Part shown: positions 26,979 through 38,766 of the stretch, one piece after another
Numbering within the stretch: the first letter of the stretch is position 1
Layout: the number at the start of each line of letters is the position of its first letter
NCBI GenBank assembly: GCA_027475525.1
Contig: JAMWFC010000111.1
Span: forward strand, 310,001 to 374,000
Direction: 5' to 3'
DNA: 64,000 nucleotides
From: Macrolepiota albuminosa
Lineage: Eukaryota; Basidiomycota; Agaricomycetes; Agaricales; Agaricaceae
Program-made: the position numbers and the translations under genes
The notes under the pieces: generated by a model
The model's input: the letters and a program-made list of their open reading frames with translations, nothing else
Told to the model about the DNA's origin: nothing
The model's database searches: none

Positions 26979-27235
26979 CCTCGGTTTCTGAAATTTGCAA
27001 GGTTTTGAAAAATTGACGATAATTATATCCTAAGCTAATGACAATGACACCATAGCGGTCACTGATCAATTTGAGGGTTCTCTCATTCGCGTTTTTCGAC
27101 GTCCCGGTGAACTCTCGAAACAGGTGGCTCAGGAAGCAAAAGTTATTGGAAACGAACAGCTCAAGCAGAAGTTCGAAAAGACCTCGGAAATGCTTCTTCT
27201 GCTCCTCTCTATTTGTGATAAATATTTTTTTCACG
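26979..27235 (+). pseudogene. MTR4 3'-end fragment carried by the duplication
   Basis: Clearly similar to 23122-23395: end of the penultimate MTR4 exon, its intron, and the last exon ([24 protein letters not shown]). It has lost about 20 bases before the codons for the conserved end SSLYL, and the intron acceptor region is changed. With no upstream exons it cannot encode a helicase. Confidence 0.93.
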
Positions 27236-27352
27236 GGATCATAACTATTCAAAGGGTATTCGATCCATCTGAACTGATCGCTATCATATGTAAGGAATAA
27301 TAAGTACAGGGTATTTGTATTCTCAATCAACAAAATCACAACATGCGATAGT

Positions 27353-29737
27353 TTACACATGAACTTCCCATTGGTTAGTGTCGTAATGCTCCAATCGATA
27401 AGCAACAGAGAAGCATGCGCCAGAGTCGGTCCAAACATCAGCTTAGAGAGTGTTAACGAGACAAACAACAGCTCTGATACAGACACTCACCAATGCCAGG
27501 AGTCTCGCCCAGAGTCCACCTGAGAAACGAATTCATCAGTATTTCATACTTTTCACGTAGAAGCACAAACCATTTAGCAGTCCATAAATGGCTAGCTAGA
27601 GGAGGATTAACGAGCCTGGAATTGTAGAACAATTTAATACATACAGTAAGTGGCTTTATCACCTCCAAGATAAGTCGTCTGGAGGTCAAGGTATTAGTTA
27701 AGACTTCGGTACCAAAAAGAAGGGTAAGATGAAGAAAAGCTCACCGTTGGGCTCCACGCAGCTACCGTGGAACAGGGACCATGACCGGGAGTTGTAGTTG
27801 GGGTAGCGGTAGTCGTAGTAGTTGAACCAGGAAAGTTGTTACGGAGGTTATCCCATTTACTATTAGGGTAACTATATGTGATTGCTGAATAGCACGAAAC
27901 GCGTACCCGTATGAAAAACAGTTACCTGATATGGTTCTGAGTTGTATCAAGAGATCCCAAGACATCGGCGCTGGTACCAACAAGAGAAAGAGATCCAACC
28001 CTGTCGGTAGAGAGCTATCCGGTCCAAGTGAGCGGCGTTCCAGAATAAAACAGACCTCCAATGCTCACCTCCCAGAACATAGAACCCGCAAGATTTTTTG
28101 AATTGATGTATTGTGCTTTGAGTTTGACGATGTTGGGCGTGTCATAGCTCACAAGTTCTCGTTTGGCAGCATCATAGGAATAGCTCGATACATCAATTGT
28201 ATTCTCATATACCGTTGCACCGGCCACTGAGATACCGTGTCAAAAACAAGAAGGAAGGCCGGTACGGAGACTTACAAGGGAGAAATTTGTAGGAGTATAT
28301 GCCAGGCTCAATGGTTCCTGGCCCGATCTTCCAAAGATGTAAGCTGCCATTGAGCCATTGAGTGTAGACAAGGAGTCACTTACCCCGCTGTATGGTTGAC
28401 CAAGGCCAGCAGTGTTCTCAAAGGCACGTCCATAGAGAGGTATTCCTAGTTGATTTAGTGAGAACAAGACCTTGTCATGAAATTTACGACCTACCAATGT
28501 TGATCTTCGAGGAAGTTGCACCTTGGGATTCGTACCACGTGACAGCCCTGTCGGTACTGATACCAGTCTGAGCTCCACCATACAAATTGGCTTGATTGTC
28601 GGCAAAACTCAGCCAAGAGCCAGCATAATCATATGCCTAGATGGAGACTAGCAATGAGCGGAAATATAAGTACTTGCGGAGACCTCAGGATATACCATCA
28701 AGTTCCAGTAGTCAAGAGCTGCATCCATCTGGGGGACTTTGAGATATTGATAATTGTCCTGACCAGCAGCCACAGCGGCAGTCAGTTGATAAGGAACTTT
28801 GTCGCCTTTTCTAGCAGCAAGAGCCGTAAAGGCTGTGCGAAGGGCAGTTAGAAGGTCGGCGAACCCTTGTCCTTGGGCATGGTTTGAGGGGTACTCAAAG
28901 TCAATGTCGCTTGTAACGTGTCAGTGGACAGTTTTTTATATGCTGAACCACGTACATTCCATCAAAACCATAATCTTCGATGATTTGGACGGCGCTAGTG
29001 ACAAATGTGGAACGTGCGGATGTGCTTGTTACAAAGTTAAAGTGCCCTTTGAAAAGCGTCAACCTTCGAAGTGTAACTCAAGATTTAAGTGTGCTCACCG
29101 GACTGCGAGTATGTCCATCCACCAATCGAGAGCAGAATCTTCAGGTTCCTTTGCTTGAGTTTCAGGAGATAAAGTTGCTTTATGCAGCCATAAACATTAT
29201 TCCCGGGCTCACTCCACGAGTCACCTGGGAAGTGTTTCTGTAGATATATTAGAAGGATACAAAGTAGAGATTTTAAGTCTCGCCTGTTCATCGGCATAAG
29301 AATCAGTGAGTCTGATAGCTCCTGTTGTAGGATTGACATCCGCAAAGGCGTACAAGATATCTACAGATCGCCGTCAGAGTGACACGACGGATGGGTTGGA
29401 TGGAATGAACGAACGAGTCAAGGAGGAAGAGACAATATCAGTTGGCTCTGAAATGGTGAAGTAAGAACTGATTTCTGGAAGGACCCAGGCATTAGGACAA
29501 ACGGAAGTTAGCGCCATAAATTCCCCAGTTTGTGAAATAAGCAAAAGATGTTTTCTCAGAAGCACGTTTTGTGATGATTTCCGTCTTGGGACTCTTCTCA
29601 GTCTGTAAAGTCTTCGCAGGGGTCTTGTAGGTAGACGGGCGATGCATAACCTGCGTGGCATCGACACTGACGGCCACCAATAAAGCCACAAGCCCAAGAA
29701 GCAGCACTCGTTTGAAAAAGTATTGAGAGTCAGCCAT
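27353..29737 (-). CDS. Secreted GH18 chitinase with C-terminal CBM5/12, copy 2
   Basis: Tandem paralogue of the chitinase at 23572-26003 with the same exon pattern. It keeps the signal peptide, the TKR site before [14 protein letters not shown], the GIDIDFEYP motif with catalytic Glu (intron at about 28955-28910), IPLYGRAF and GSMFWE. The linker is much shorter (about one 21-base unit instead of five). The chitin-binding end [10 protein letters not shown] is preserved, but the TAG found there in copy 1 is TTC here, so translation should continue for 19 more codons to TAA at 27353-27355. All catalytic motifs seen in copy 1 remain, so the gene is probably active. The start ATG at 29737 corresponds exactly to that of copy 1. 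Confidence 0.9.
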
Positions 29738-29800
29738 GACTTCTGAACGACTAATGAAGACTGGCAAGAGTTGGTTAGGGCATGTTCGAAGCTTGGGATG

Positions 29801-29810
29801 TATATTTATA
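29801..29810 (-). promoter_or_regulatory. TATA-like box of chitinase copy 2
   Basis: TATAAATATA on the minus strand, about 65 bases upstream of the ATG, conserved with copy 1. Confidence 0.5.
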
Positions 29811-30752
29811 CCTTGAGAAGAAGGTAAGAGTATGTCATATATGGATATTTCCTGTCTATTAGCACGAGACAAGGCAGGATCAACGACCCGAAGAGAATAG
29901 ATAGGAACACCTAGTCATCAAAATATGGAAGAGAGGTCAATCAAGATCCAGAGACAATAACAGCATAGTATGGACACTCTTATACCAAGGGAGCATCGAG
30001 TCAATTAGTCATGCACAAGTCTCTGGACAACCCATAACATAGTCAACGGTAACATCGAGCTGAGTTATAATTGGATCAATAATCATAACACCTCGGTTCG
30101 AGTGATCAGCTGGAAGTCCATTTTTATACACAGTCAGAGGAGAACGCGTGCTGGCCGGTCTAAGTGGGAGAATACAATTCACTCGTCGGGCAGACTGGCG
30201 GCAATATGGTTACAGCGTTCGACCCACGCGGAACCGTCAAATTTCCGGCACCTGACACCAAGGAGTACAGCTGTACTTCCATTCTAATGAGAAGTTGGAG
30301 ACAAAGATTGATTTTGGCCCCCTCACGTGGCGTTCCACTAGTTGCCGAGTCGATTGAACAGAGCTTGGCAATCACCGTAATTCTTCGGGATTTCTGGGAA
30401 TTTTTCTTTCAAGTGACTCCAATAATTGCGTGTTCCCTGACAGCAGGAATCCATGTTAAAGCTTAAAGTCCGATGATATAGAGGGTACTGTTACTTCAAT
30501 AAAAAATAAACGAAGCCAAGACAACCGATTTTTTTAGGCCCTATCTACATCTTGATTCGTTCCGACTCGGACTCAGATACCAGATCAGGTTGTACGACTT
30601 TGGAGTCTAGCGGTTGATTGATGACAGCCGTTCTCTGAGGGCAGCATTTTATAATACTACGCAGTCGGCAGGCCCCCCTAGTCGGCAGGTCACAAATTGT
30701 CACAGGTACCCGATGACAAATTGAGGCTCCGCTCAGCCTGTATCTTCGAATC

Positions 30753-31011
30753 TGTTGTGCCGGATCTGATAACTAGTTCAACGAAACAGAAAACCTCAGT
30801 GTCCGTTAAGATGATAGTGAACAACTGATATTATGATACCTAGTTCAACGAAACAGAACTGTATCGTACATAATAAGTTTAACACGTATTAATGAAGAAG
30901 GTGTCCGTTAAGATGATAGTGAACAACTGAGGTTGAGTAATGCGTCAATGCGAGTATATGCCGACGATCATGTGACCACTAAGTAGCTGACAACTTCCAG
31001 TCAGGATAACA
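30753..31011 (-). repeat. Copia 3' LTR
   Basis: 259 bases, partner of 36607-36889. It lacks 24 bases present in the other LTR (between GAAGAAGG and TGTCCGTT). It contains two copies of CTAGTTCAACGAAACAGA and two of a motif starting GTGTCCGTTAAGATGATAG. Confidence 0.95.
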
Positions 31012-31060
31012 CAACCCCATCAGCGTAGAAGTGGATACATGATAAAAGGAATAAAAGGAA

Positions 31061-34000
31061 TTAAGAATGAGAAACAATACCCAGAGATTTGACGAATTTG
31101 TAGTGAAGGTCTTTAGGAAGAGATTTGGTCAGAATATCTGCCACCATGTCCGAAGTGGATATCCATGAAGTTTCAAAGGATCCCGTGCTCAAGTGTTCAC
31201 GAATAAAATGATACCTAATGTCAATATGTTTCGATCTTGAAGTTATCGAGTCCGAGTTCGCAATATCAAGAGCACTTCGGTTGTCACAAAGAATTGGAAA
31301 GGGTCGTGGGATCGGCAAGTTGAGAGAAGTGAGAAAGTAATGAATGGATAAGGCTTCCCGCATGGCATGAGATAGGGCCATGTACTCCGCTTCCATCGAG
31401 GATAACGCTACTGTACGTTGTTTGACCGAGGACCAAGATATGAGACTAGAATATAAAAAGAATGCGTAACCGGTGATGCTCTTCCTGGTCGCAGAGTCCG
31501 ATGCCCAGTCCGCATCAACTGCTCTGAAATCTCCTGGGAGAAGAAGTTTGGTGGGAGGATCCATAGTCGTATGCGAGAAATTGTATTCTATCGCATAATC
31601 CTTCGTGCCCAGGAGATAACGTAAGACTCTCTTGGCTGCCAGGAGATGAGCTCGTGTCAGATTCGAATTATACTGCCCCAGAGACATCGCCGTAAAGGCC
31701 AGATCTGGGCGTGTGCATAAACTGAGATAGAGTATGGACCCCACAAGCCGTTGATAGTGAACCTTGATATCATCATCTGCTATCTCTGGAATCGCATTCG
31801 CTGGTGGGTCAGGAAGATCGTCCAGTTTGCCAATTAGTGGCAGTGATAGAGGTGTGGCATCCATCAAACGATACGTCGCCAATAAATCCAAAATGTATCC
31901 TCTTTGTGACAACCATAGTTTCTTCGCACCTCTATCCCTGTCAATACGGATACCCAGATATAGGGATGCTGCACCTGAGTCTTTGACTTGAAAGCGTTTG
32001 TTCATTTCACCAATGATCCAGTCGTACAATTCCTTCGAGTTCGTAACATTGAGTCCATCATCCACGTGAATGCATATGATGATGAATAGATCTTGTCCAT
32101 TTGATAGATTCGGAATCGAATGGTGTGGGGGTGAAGCAAAAGTGCCAAAGAAAACTGCGTGGTCAACTTCACACCGTGTCAACCCAATACCCTCCAAGAC
32201 TTCTCTCAATAGATTGTACCACTCCCTCGATGATTGTTTCAGACCATAAATTGCACGAAAAAGCTTGTTGACCTTCTTCAGATCATTGTCTGGGAATCCC
32301 GGAATCTGTTTACAGTATAATTCATGTGTAAGCGGTGCATTGAGGAACACTGTCTTGACATCGAATGAAAATATCTCAAGGTCATTCATTGCGGCGTATG
32401 CCAGAACGATCCGAATACTGGTCATTTTAGCAACCGGAGCATATGTTGATCCATAATCTTTGGGTCGCTGGCTGAATCCTTGGGCTACAAGCCTGGCTTT
32501 CTCTTTCTCCTTGATAATAGTGCCGTCTGGATTATATTTAAAAGCGTAGACCCATCGAACTCCTATAGCTTTCTTTCCGTCCGGTAACGTTGTCGGTATA
32601 AAGACTCCTTGCTCTCTCAAACTGTTGACTTCTTCTTCCATCGCTCGCCACCAAATCTTCGAGTCAGACCTCTTCATTGCCTTCCGAAAATTTTCCGGAG
32701 CCTTCGTCAGATCTTGATCCTGATGTTCCGTACAAAATGGTGGAGTGTCATTACCATATGCCGTGTAAGCTTTAAAGTCAAAAATGGTTTGATCCTCAAG
32801 CTCTGTTAGATCATCCATGGTTCTCGGAAACGATGCTGATTTTATCCATGATTCAATGTCGAGTATTGCCGAAAGACTTTGATGTGGTTCCAACCTTGCA
32901 TTACGATCCGCTCGGAGTTTGGTGAGCTTCTCATTCCTTTTTGCTACGTCCTCAAAGAAAGCCCTCCCCGCCTCTGTTTGTCGAATTTGTCGTTTAGGTC
33001 TCTGACATTCTTTTATAGGAGTTGAAGATTGAGAGTGACTGTTTGGCAGAGCGTCAGGTGTCTTCAAAGAGTGATCAGATGGCAAGGAATGAGGTGTCAA
33101 AGGGATAGATTGATTTGTGCTAGTCGGCATTCCTGGTAGCAATTTTCCTCGAGTATTCTCATTGAATGTCACATCTCTTGAGAAGAAATATCAACCATTT
33201 AGGTCACGTACACGCCAGCCTACTCGATTTTCATCATACCCCACAAAGATTGCCTCAAACCTCTTTGAATCTCCTTTTCTTCTCGTCTCCTTCGGGCTCA
33301 ATACGAAACATTGGCAACCCCAGACTCAAAGATGCGACAAATCCAGTTTAACCCCTTCAAGCATCTCATACGGAGTCGTAAGTCCCGGCAGTGTCGTCGT
33401 CAGTAATCTGTTCCGAAAATACTGCGCTGTCAGGATAGCATCTCCCAGGAAAGACATTGGTAACCCTGATTCCACCATCAAAGTTTGTGCCATGTCCTCA
33501 ATGGTGCGTATGTATCTCTCTGCTTTGCCGTTTTGTTGATGTGCGTAAGGTGCTGTCGCTTGTATCACGATCCCCTTCTCTACCAGATAGTCTTGCAATT
33601 TGCCCTCAACAAACTCCTTCGCTCCGTCACATCGGACGGTTTTAACCTTGTTCCCCGATTTCAACTCTAATTCGGACTGTACTTTCTTGAAATGATGTAA
33701 CGCTTGATTTTTCCTAGAGAGGAGTTCGGTACGTCCAATATTGGTGAAATCATCTAGTATTGAGTGAAAATGACTCGTATTGCCATTCGAAAATCTTGTA
33801 GGGAATGGGCCACAAGAGTCCACGTGTAGTAATTCTCCAATACCGTCTGCTCGGCATTCATTATTGTCGTATGGTCGTGCTGGCTGTTTGCCAATGATAC
33901 ATGGAATACACTGTGAGTTCTCGAACCTGCCTGAGTATTCAACCCCAGTGACAAAGTTCTTTGTCAAAACCATCCGTGTGGTTTCTTTCGCTGGATGACC

Positions 34001-36525
34001 CATACGCCTATGCCAGAGTTCCGGTGTGACAGGTACATTCGGAAAGGAAACAGAAGCGTGTCCAAGCGCTGAAAAAGAAATATCTTCATCTGAATGTGGT
34101 AGCACAAAGTCACAATATAGAAACGAGAGCCTTTTGTGCACCATCGCCGTTAGGAATTTACCAGAGAGATGCTTCGAAGTTGAAGGGAAGAACAGAGATG
34201 TGGAATCCTTTTCGAATATCAACTTCATGTTATTCTCAACCATTGATCCAACGGAAAGTAAATTAATAGGAACATCCGGTGCGTGCAAACAATCTTTCAA
34301 AACGAGAATAACATTCTTCCCATCAATGTGAGTTCAAAACTTGACGTCACCACGAGCAAGTGTGTTAAGTGTGCCACAGTTGGCTGTACCGACAGGAACT
34401 GCCTGTTCTGGATGATATGTCCAGAAAAAACGTTTGTCTTTGATGATATGTGCCATACAACCCGAATCGAGTATTGAGTTGAATTTAGAAGTGATGGATG
34501 CTAAAGCAATCGGCGTTATGGAGCTCACAAACGCCAGATACATAGCCGAGTCTTTGAACTCAGTGGAATCGGTATAAAGGTGGAAATCACTGTCATTTTC
34601 TTCGGTCTCTTCAATTGTATGGAGTACAGCAGTATCAAGTTCTTCAGTAACGAATGTTTGTGGAGAAGATATTGGTTCTGTAACAGGTCCGTTCGAAACA
34701 GCAACATTGGCCTTAGGTCGATTCACAGTATCCCTCGTGTTCTCCATCATGTTTCCCCGTCTCTGATTGGTGTCGTTCTGAAAAGGTGTAGATGTTGTGG
34801 ACGAAGCAGGATTATTCTTCTGGGTATTTGGTGATTTAGTATGTGGTTGGGATGCAGCCTGGCGCCGGCGGACATCAATATCGATTTCTAAAATGGCATC
34901 CGCTAGCGTGAAAAAATCGAATAATCCATCGGGATTGCCATCCCATGATCTCCTCACCTCCTCACGCAGTACATTGTAGGCACAATGGTCCGGAATCCCA
35001 TCCATGAACCTCTGGATTCTTTCGTAATGCGTGAAGTCCCAAGGCGTCGTCGACAACTGATTGACCGCAATTCTCCAGGACTGAACATAAGAGGGAATTG
35101 CATTCGCCGCACAAGATAAGCGAAGAACAGAATCTTTAATCCGTTGCGCAGACGCTGCGCTGCCCACACTAAAACGTTTCCGCAGAAAATCTAGAAGATC
35201 ATGCGAAGTCCGCAACGGAAAGTTGTAGGGACCACTACGAGCTGGTGGCAATGAGTTGAAAATATCGGCGGAAAGTCTGCCAGAAATAACATATGAGCAG
35301 ATGTTGTCCCACTACGAGCTGGTGGCAATGAGTTGAAAATATCGGCGGAAAGTCTGCCAGAAATAACATATGAGCAGATGTTGTCATTACGCCAAAATTC
35401 TTCATATGCCGCCTGCTCCATCTGTGTCTGATGTGGGGGGTATGGGGGTGGGAGAGCAAGTCGACATGTGGGATCAAAAGGTGCGCCTGGCGGGGGAATA
35501 GGACAAACATAGCCGTTCAGACCTAAATGGTCAATGAGTGCTAATACCGGATTAATCCACGGTCCCCAGTCCGCAGCAGACGTAAAGCGAGGTATCGTAG
35601 TCAGGGATGGTAGTTTGGAATCTAAAGTCGTCGAAGCTATAGGACGAAGATTATGCTGTGGATGAGGGATGGGGTGTTGAATAATGTAGTGTTGATGTCC
35701 CAAGGCTGTATGCGGTTGAAACGCTGGGTCGGCGTGCGGAATATCCCGTTGCATACCAACAAAATTGTCCTGTATAGGAATGTCCGGAATAACGGGAATG
35801 TGTGGCATCTGTTGTTGAGGAGGAACCACCTGAGGAACAGGTTGAAAAGGAACATGAGGGGGTGTATGAAAACCTGGATGTGCTCGATGCAGGATAGGTT
35901 GTTGAATTTGAGGCGAATGCGGCACCGGTGGTGGTGTCATGTTTAAGAATACAGAAGGCGGTCGAGATAGCTGAACAGGAGGAACAGGAAGAGGAGTATG
36001 CGGGGTAAAAGTCTGACGAAAAACAGATGGGGGTCGAGAAAGAACCCTTGGTAACGGAGAAGGTGGTGTAATAGGAGAATTATGCTGAGGATGCGATGTA
36101 ATATTGGTGGTATTTGTAGGAAAAACAGGATTCAATGGTACATGTACAACAGGAGTCTGAGGAAGGGGAGTACAAATAAGAACAGGAGAAGACCGGATTG
36201 GAATCGACGCATATAAAGGATTATTTTGGGGTGAATGAGAAGAAAATTGTGTAGGAATTGGTGTAACTGATTTATGATTCAAGTAACCGCTCCGTAAAAC
36301 CAAAGTAGCTCGAGGGATGAAAGATCTCGATGGTCCAGAAGCTGTATGCGTAACAGAAGATAAGGAATTCGAAGTCTCAGCAGGAAAGGATTGTAAATGA
36401 GGGGGTAGGTCATGAGAGAACCCCGATTGAGGAGCAGAATCTACTGGAGCGATCCATGGTACTGGATGTGAAGACGACACGGCAACCTGATGTGGATTAC
36501 GACGATGTTGGAACGGATCAGTCAT
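31061..36525 (-). pseudogene. Copia Gag-Pol polyprotein, interrupted
   Basis: Start ATG at 36525, stop just before 31061. Gag part: Pro-rich leader, then a helical UBN2-like segment (HDLLDFLRKRF, PWDFTHYERIQRF). Protease: LDSGC. Integrase: HRRMGH...CIPC zinc module, HVDSCGPF, and GKAERYIRT. Reverse transcriptase: FSFDVKTVFLNAPL and HVDDG at the catalytic site. RNase H: DADWASDSATRKS and SSMEAEYMAL. Three in-frame TGA codons (about 34327, 33325 and 33175) and a 77-base duplication (35232-35385) interrupt it. The length without one 77-base unit is 5388 bases, divisible by three. I therefore treat the duplication as an assembly fault and the TGA codons as real or RIP-like changes. Confidence 0.9.
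35232..35385. repeat. 77-base perfect tandem duplication (no. 1)
   Basis: Two adjacent copies of the same 77 bases starting CCACTACGAG at 35232 and 35309. It shifts the Copia frame; see the finding on 77-base duplications. Confidence 0.95.
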
Positions 36526-36595
36526 GATGACCGCCCAACGATACGATAAACTATCCCCAGTTATACAGATAATACCAGCGAAGTCGAGAGAAAAA

Positions 36596-36606
36596 GGCCC
36601 ATAACC
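36596..36606 (-). other. Primer-binding site of the Copia element
   Basis: Directly inside the 5' LTR the minus strand reads GGTTATGGGCC. This is complementary to the anticodon arm (CAU) of initiator tRNA-Met and resembles the half-tRNA primer site of Drosophila copia, as I recall it. Confidence 0.7.
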
Positions 36607-36889
36607 TGTTGTGCCGGATCTGATAACTAGTTCAACAAAACAGAAAACCTCAGTGTCCGTTAAGATAATAGTGAACAACTGATATTATGATACCTAGTTC
36701 AACGAAACAGAACTGTATCGTACATAATAAGTTTAACACGTATTAATGAAGAAGGAAAACTAAGCACTCACAACCTCAGTGTCCGTTAAGATGATAGTGA
36801 ACAACTGAGGTTGAGTAATGCGTCAATGCGAGTATATGCCGATGATCATGTGACCACTAAGTAGCTGACAACTTCCAGTCAGGATAACA
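36607..36889 (-). repeat. Copia 5' LTR
   Basis: 283 bases; same ends as 30753-31011, with the additional 24-base segment. Contains the element promoter by position. Confidence 0.95.
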
Positions 36890-37143
36890 GAATCCTCACA
36901 ATTGGCGTTTTGGCATCAAATTAACTTGATTGCCTGCTTCGGCAACGTGACAAGAGAGTGACAAACCTCCAAGTCGGCATTGAGAAGGGACTCAATGAAT
37001 TCTCCATATCTCTGTCCCATTCAACTTCTATCATCTTTAAGCAACAAATACATACAATTATGTCAAAAAAAGAAAGAGAAAACAATGGAAATTTCAAAGA
37101 CATCAGAGGGTGCCGACTGGGGGGGCCTGCCGACTGCGTGGTA

Positions 37144-38766
37144 GGGCATAGTATAGCACCTAGCATATCCAATGCCAATTGGCATCATCACTAGAGCCCA
37201 GTTGAATAGTATTAGTAACAGTGCAGCTACCAATGTAGTATACGGGCAGCCTGTGGATAGAACATTTTCAGGCTGAACAAGAGCAGTGTTCTCCTGGCCT
37301 ATCCACCAAACCAACTGTAAGCTCTCTAGTGACATCCAACTTCTTAGTTAGCCTTGCTGGTTCCTCACCTAACTCTTGCCCACTTCTACATTTACTTGAC
37401 TCTTGCTTGTCACCAGCACCTGCTGGCTCTGTGAAAGAAGTTCTGCAGATATTAACTATTCTCCTTACAGTTGGCTAGACAATCTGAAACTGTGTTATAT
37501 AATACAATTGGTACCTTTCACTTGGATACAGTATATCATCTTGAGATTCAAAATCATTCAACTCCATGTTGCTATTCCCTAGATTGTATTAGTGGTATCG
37601 CTGTGGATACACGGACAATCCACCTAGTCGATCTCCGCGTTCCGGGATATTTTGAGTTGGGTTGCACATGGATTATTATTGATCAAGACTGGAGCCACTC
37701 CACAGGAAATACACTTACACACTGAGTGTGGGACTCAATTAATCCTATACCCACTTTGTCTCGGTTGCATACCTCCATGTCTTGATAAGGTCTGATTTCG
37801 GCGGCAGCAAGTTTTCCCAAGTCTACCTAACTACTTTTTCATCTGTCGCCTTTTCCCCGAACTGGAAACCATCTGTGGCCAGGCAATCTAGTTTTAATCT
37901 ATGGGTCATAGCCCTTATTACTCTTTTTCTTATCTCCTGTTTGCTGAGGATTTTTTCGGGGTCACTTTCTCGTGTTATCCTCCATTTCACTCTGTTAGTT
38001 GAAAGGTCAGAAGTTCATATTTTGAGAATAAAGCAGTATTCTAGTGTTATACTTGTCATAGGAGTATTTTAACCCTTTTTTCTTTTTTCTGCTCTTAAGC
38101 TAGTAAATCAAGGTTGTGATGATCAAGCACTGGAAGGATTTGCAAGTAGGAATTCCCATTCCACATGCTATAAATGTATACTAAATTTGACGGAGGTTTA
38201 GTCATAACATCACGAAAAGAATTGCTCCACAAGCTTACAAGCACAGAAAAAAGGTGACCTCTAGTAATATCCGGTCAGAAAGCAATTGATCTAAAATGGG
38301 CGAGCAGTGACAATGTCTTTCAATTCATGAGATGTGAACTGAGACAATTTATGATTATGTATGGCAATGATAGGCAGACGAGGAAATGAACATATAAGGA
38401 ATGCAGCAAAACAACGAAAACGGAGCTGTGGGTAAAAAAAAAGAGGAGGATGGAATATATACGTTGTCCATAAAAGGAGTGTAATGATCAAAGGAGGGTA
38501 AGTAGAATGACTGTACTATATAACCGTAGGAAGGTACGTCGCAGCAAGGAGTTGAGTGAACCTCCTGCTGAAGACCACATCCGGGTGATCAGAAACTGTT
38601 GGATCAGTAAAAGCCACCTACTACGGCAAAATATGGATACAGCTAGCACACTCTTTATCAGCCACAAGCGACCCTATCAATGGCCTCTGGCTTACCTGGT
38701 ATTTTCTTAATCCCGCCCTCTGACTATCTCGTCATTCCGACCACATGTATTCCTCCCTCTTACACA
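37144..38766. other. Intergenic, possible repeat debris, no gene
   Basis: Bases 37144-37470 resemble in composition the transposon island at the left end and may be old repeat debris. 37470-38766 has no supported gene. The 3' end of the Spg1-like gene lies at its right edge. Confidence 0.4.

Larger units (their letters stand above)
26979..30490. repeat. Segmental tandem duplication, unit 2
   Basis: Second unit of the direct duplication, aligned with 23122-26666. It contains a dead fragment of the MTR4 3' end, the second chitinase and its promoter. Near the right end it carries about 100 extra bases (about 30325-30425) before similarity resumes (CTGACAGC to AAAGTCCGA). Confidence 0.88.
30753..36889 (-). 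mobile_element. Copia-type LTR retrotransposon, full length
   Basis: Element of 6137 bases on the minus strand, bounded by two LTRs starting TGTTGTGCC and ending GGATAACA, and flanked on both sides by the 5-base target duplication GAATC (30748-30752 and 36890-36894). A polyprotein frame, primer-binding site and a G-rich stretch before the 3' LTR (31012-31020) are all present. The LTRs differ by about three substitutions and one 24-base indel, so insertion is fairly recent. Order of domains (Gag, protease, integrase, reverse transcriptase, RNase H) is that of Copia (Pseudoviridae-type) elements. Confidence 0.95.
30661..37137. mobile_element. Small TIR element (MITE-like) interrupted by Copia
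   Basis: A 27-base terminal inverted repeat lies at 30661-30687 (begins GCAGTCGGCAGGCCCCCC) and, reversed, at 37111-37137, with one mismatch; similarity may extend six bases outward. Between the ends, apart from the Copia element, are only about 65 and 216 bases of non-coding sequence. So the original element was about 340 bases long and a Copia element jumped into it. No transposase is present and I see no clear target duplication, so the superfamily is undetermined. Confidence 0.65.

Noticed and set aside
30520..30760. Possible CRISPR- or phage-like structure around the repeats
   Set aside because: The repeats are LTRs and inverted termini of eukaryotic elements; spacing and context do not fit a CRISPR array.
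36958..37335. Short hydrophobic frames beside the inverted repeat
   Set aside because: They overlap the terminal repeat and low-complexity DNA; no recognisable domain, so not called as a gene.
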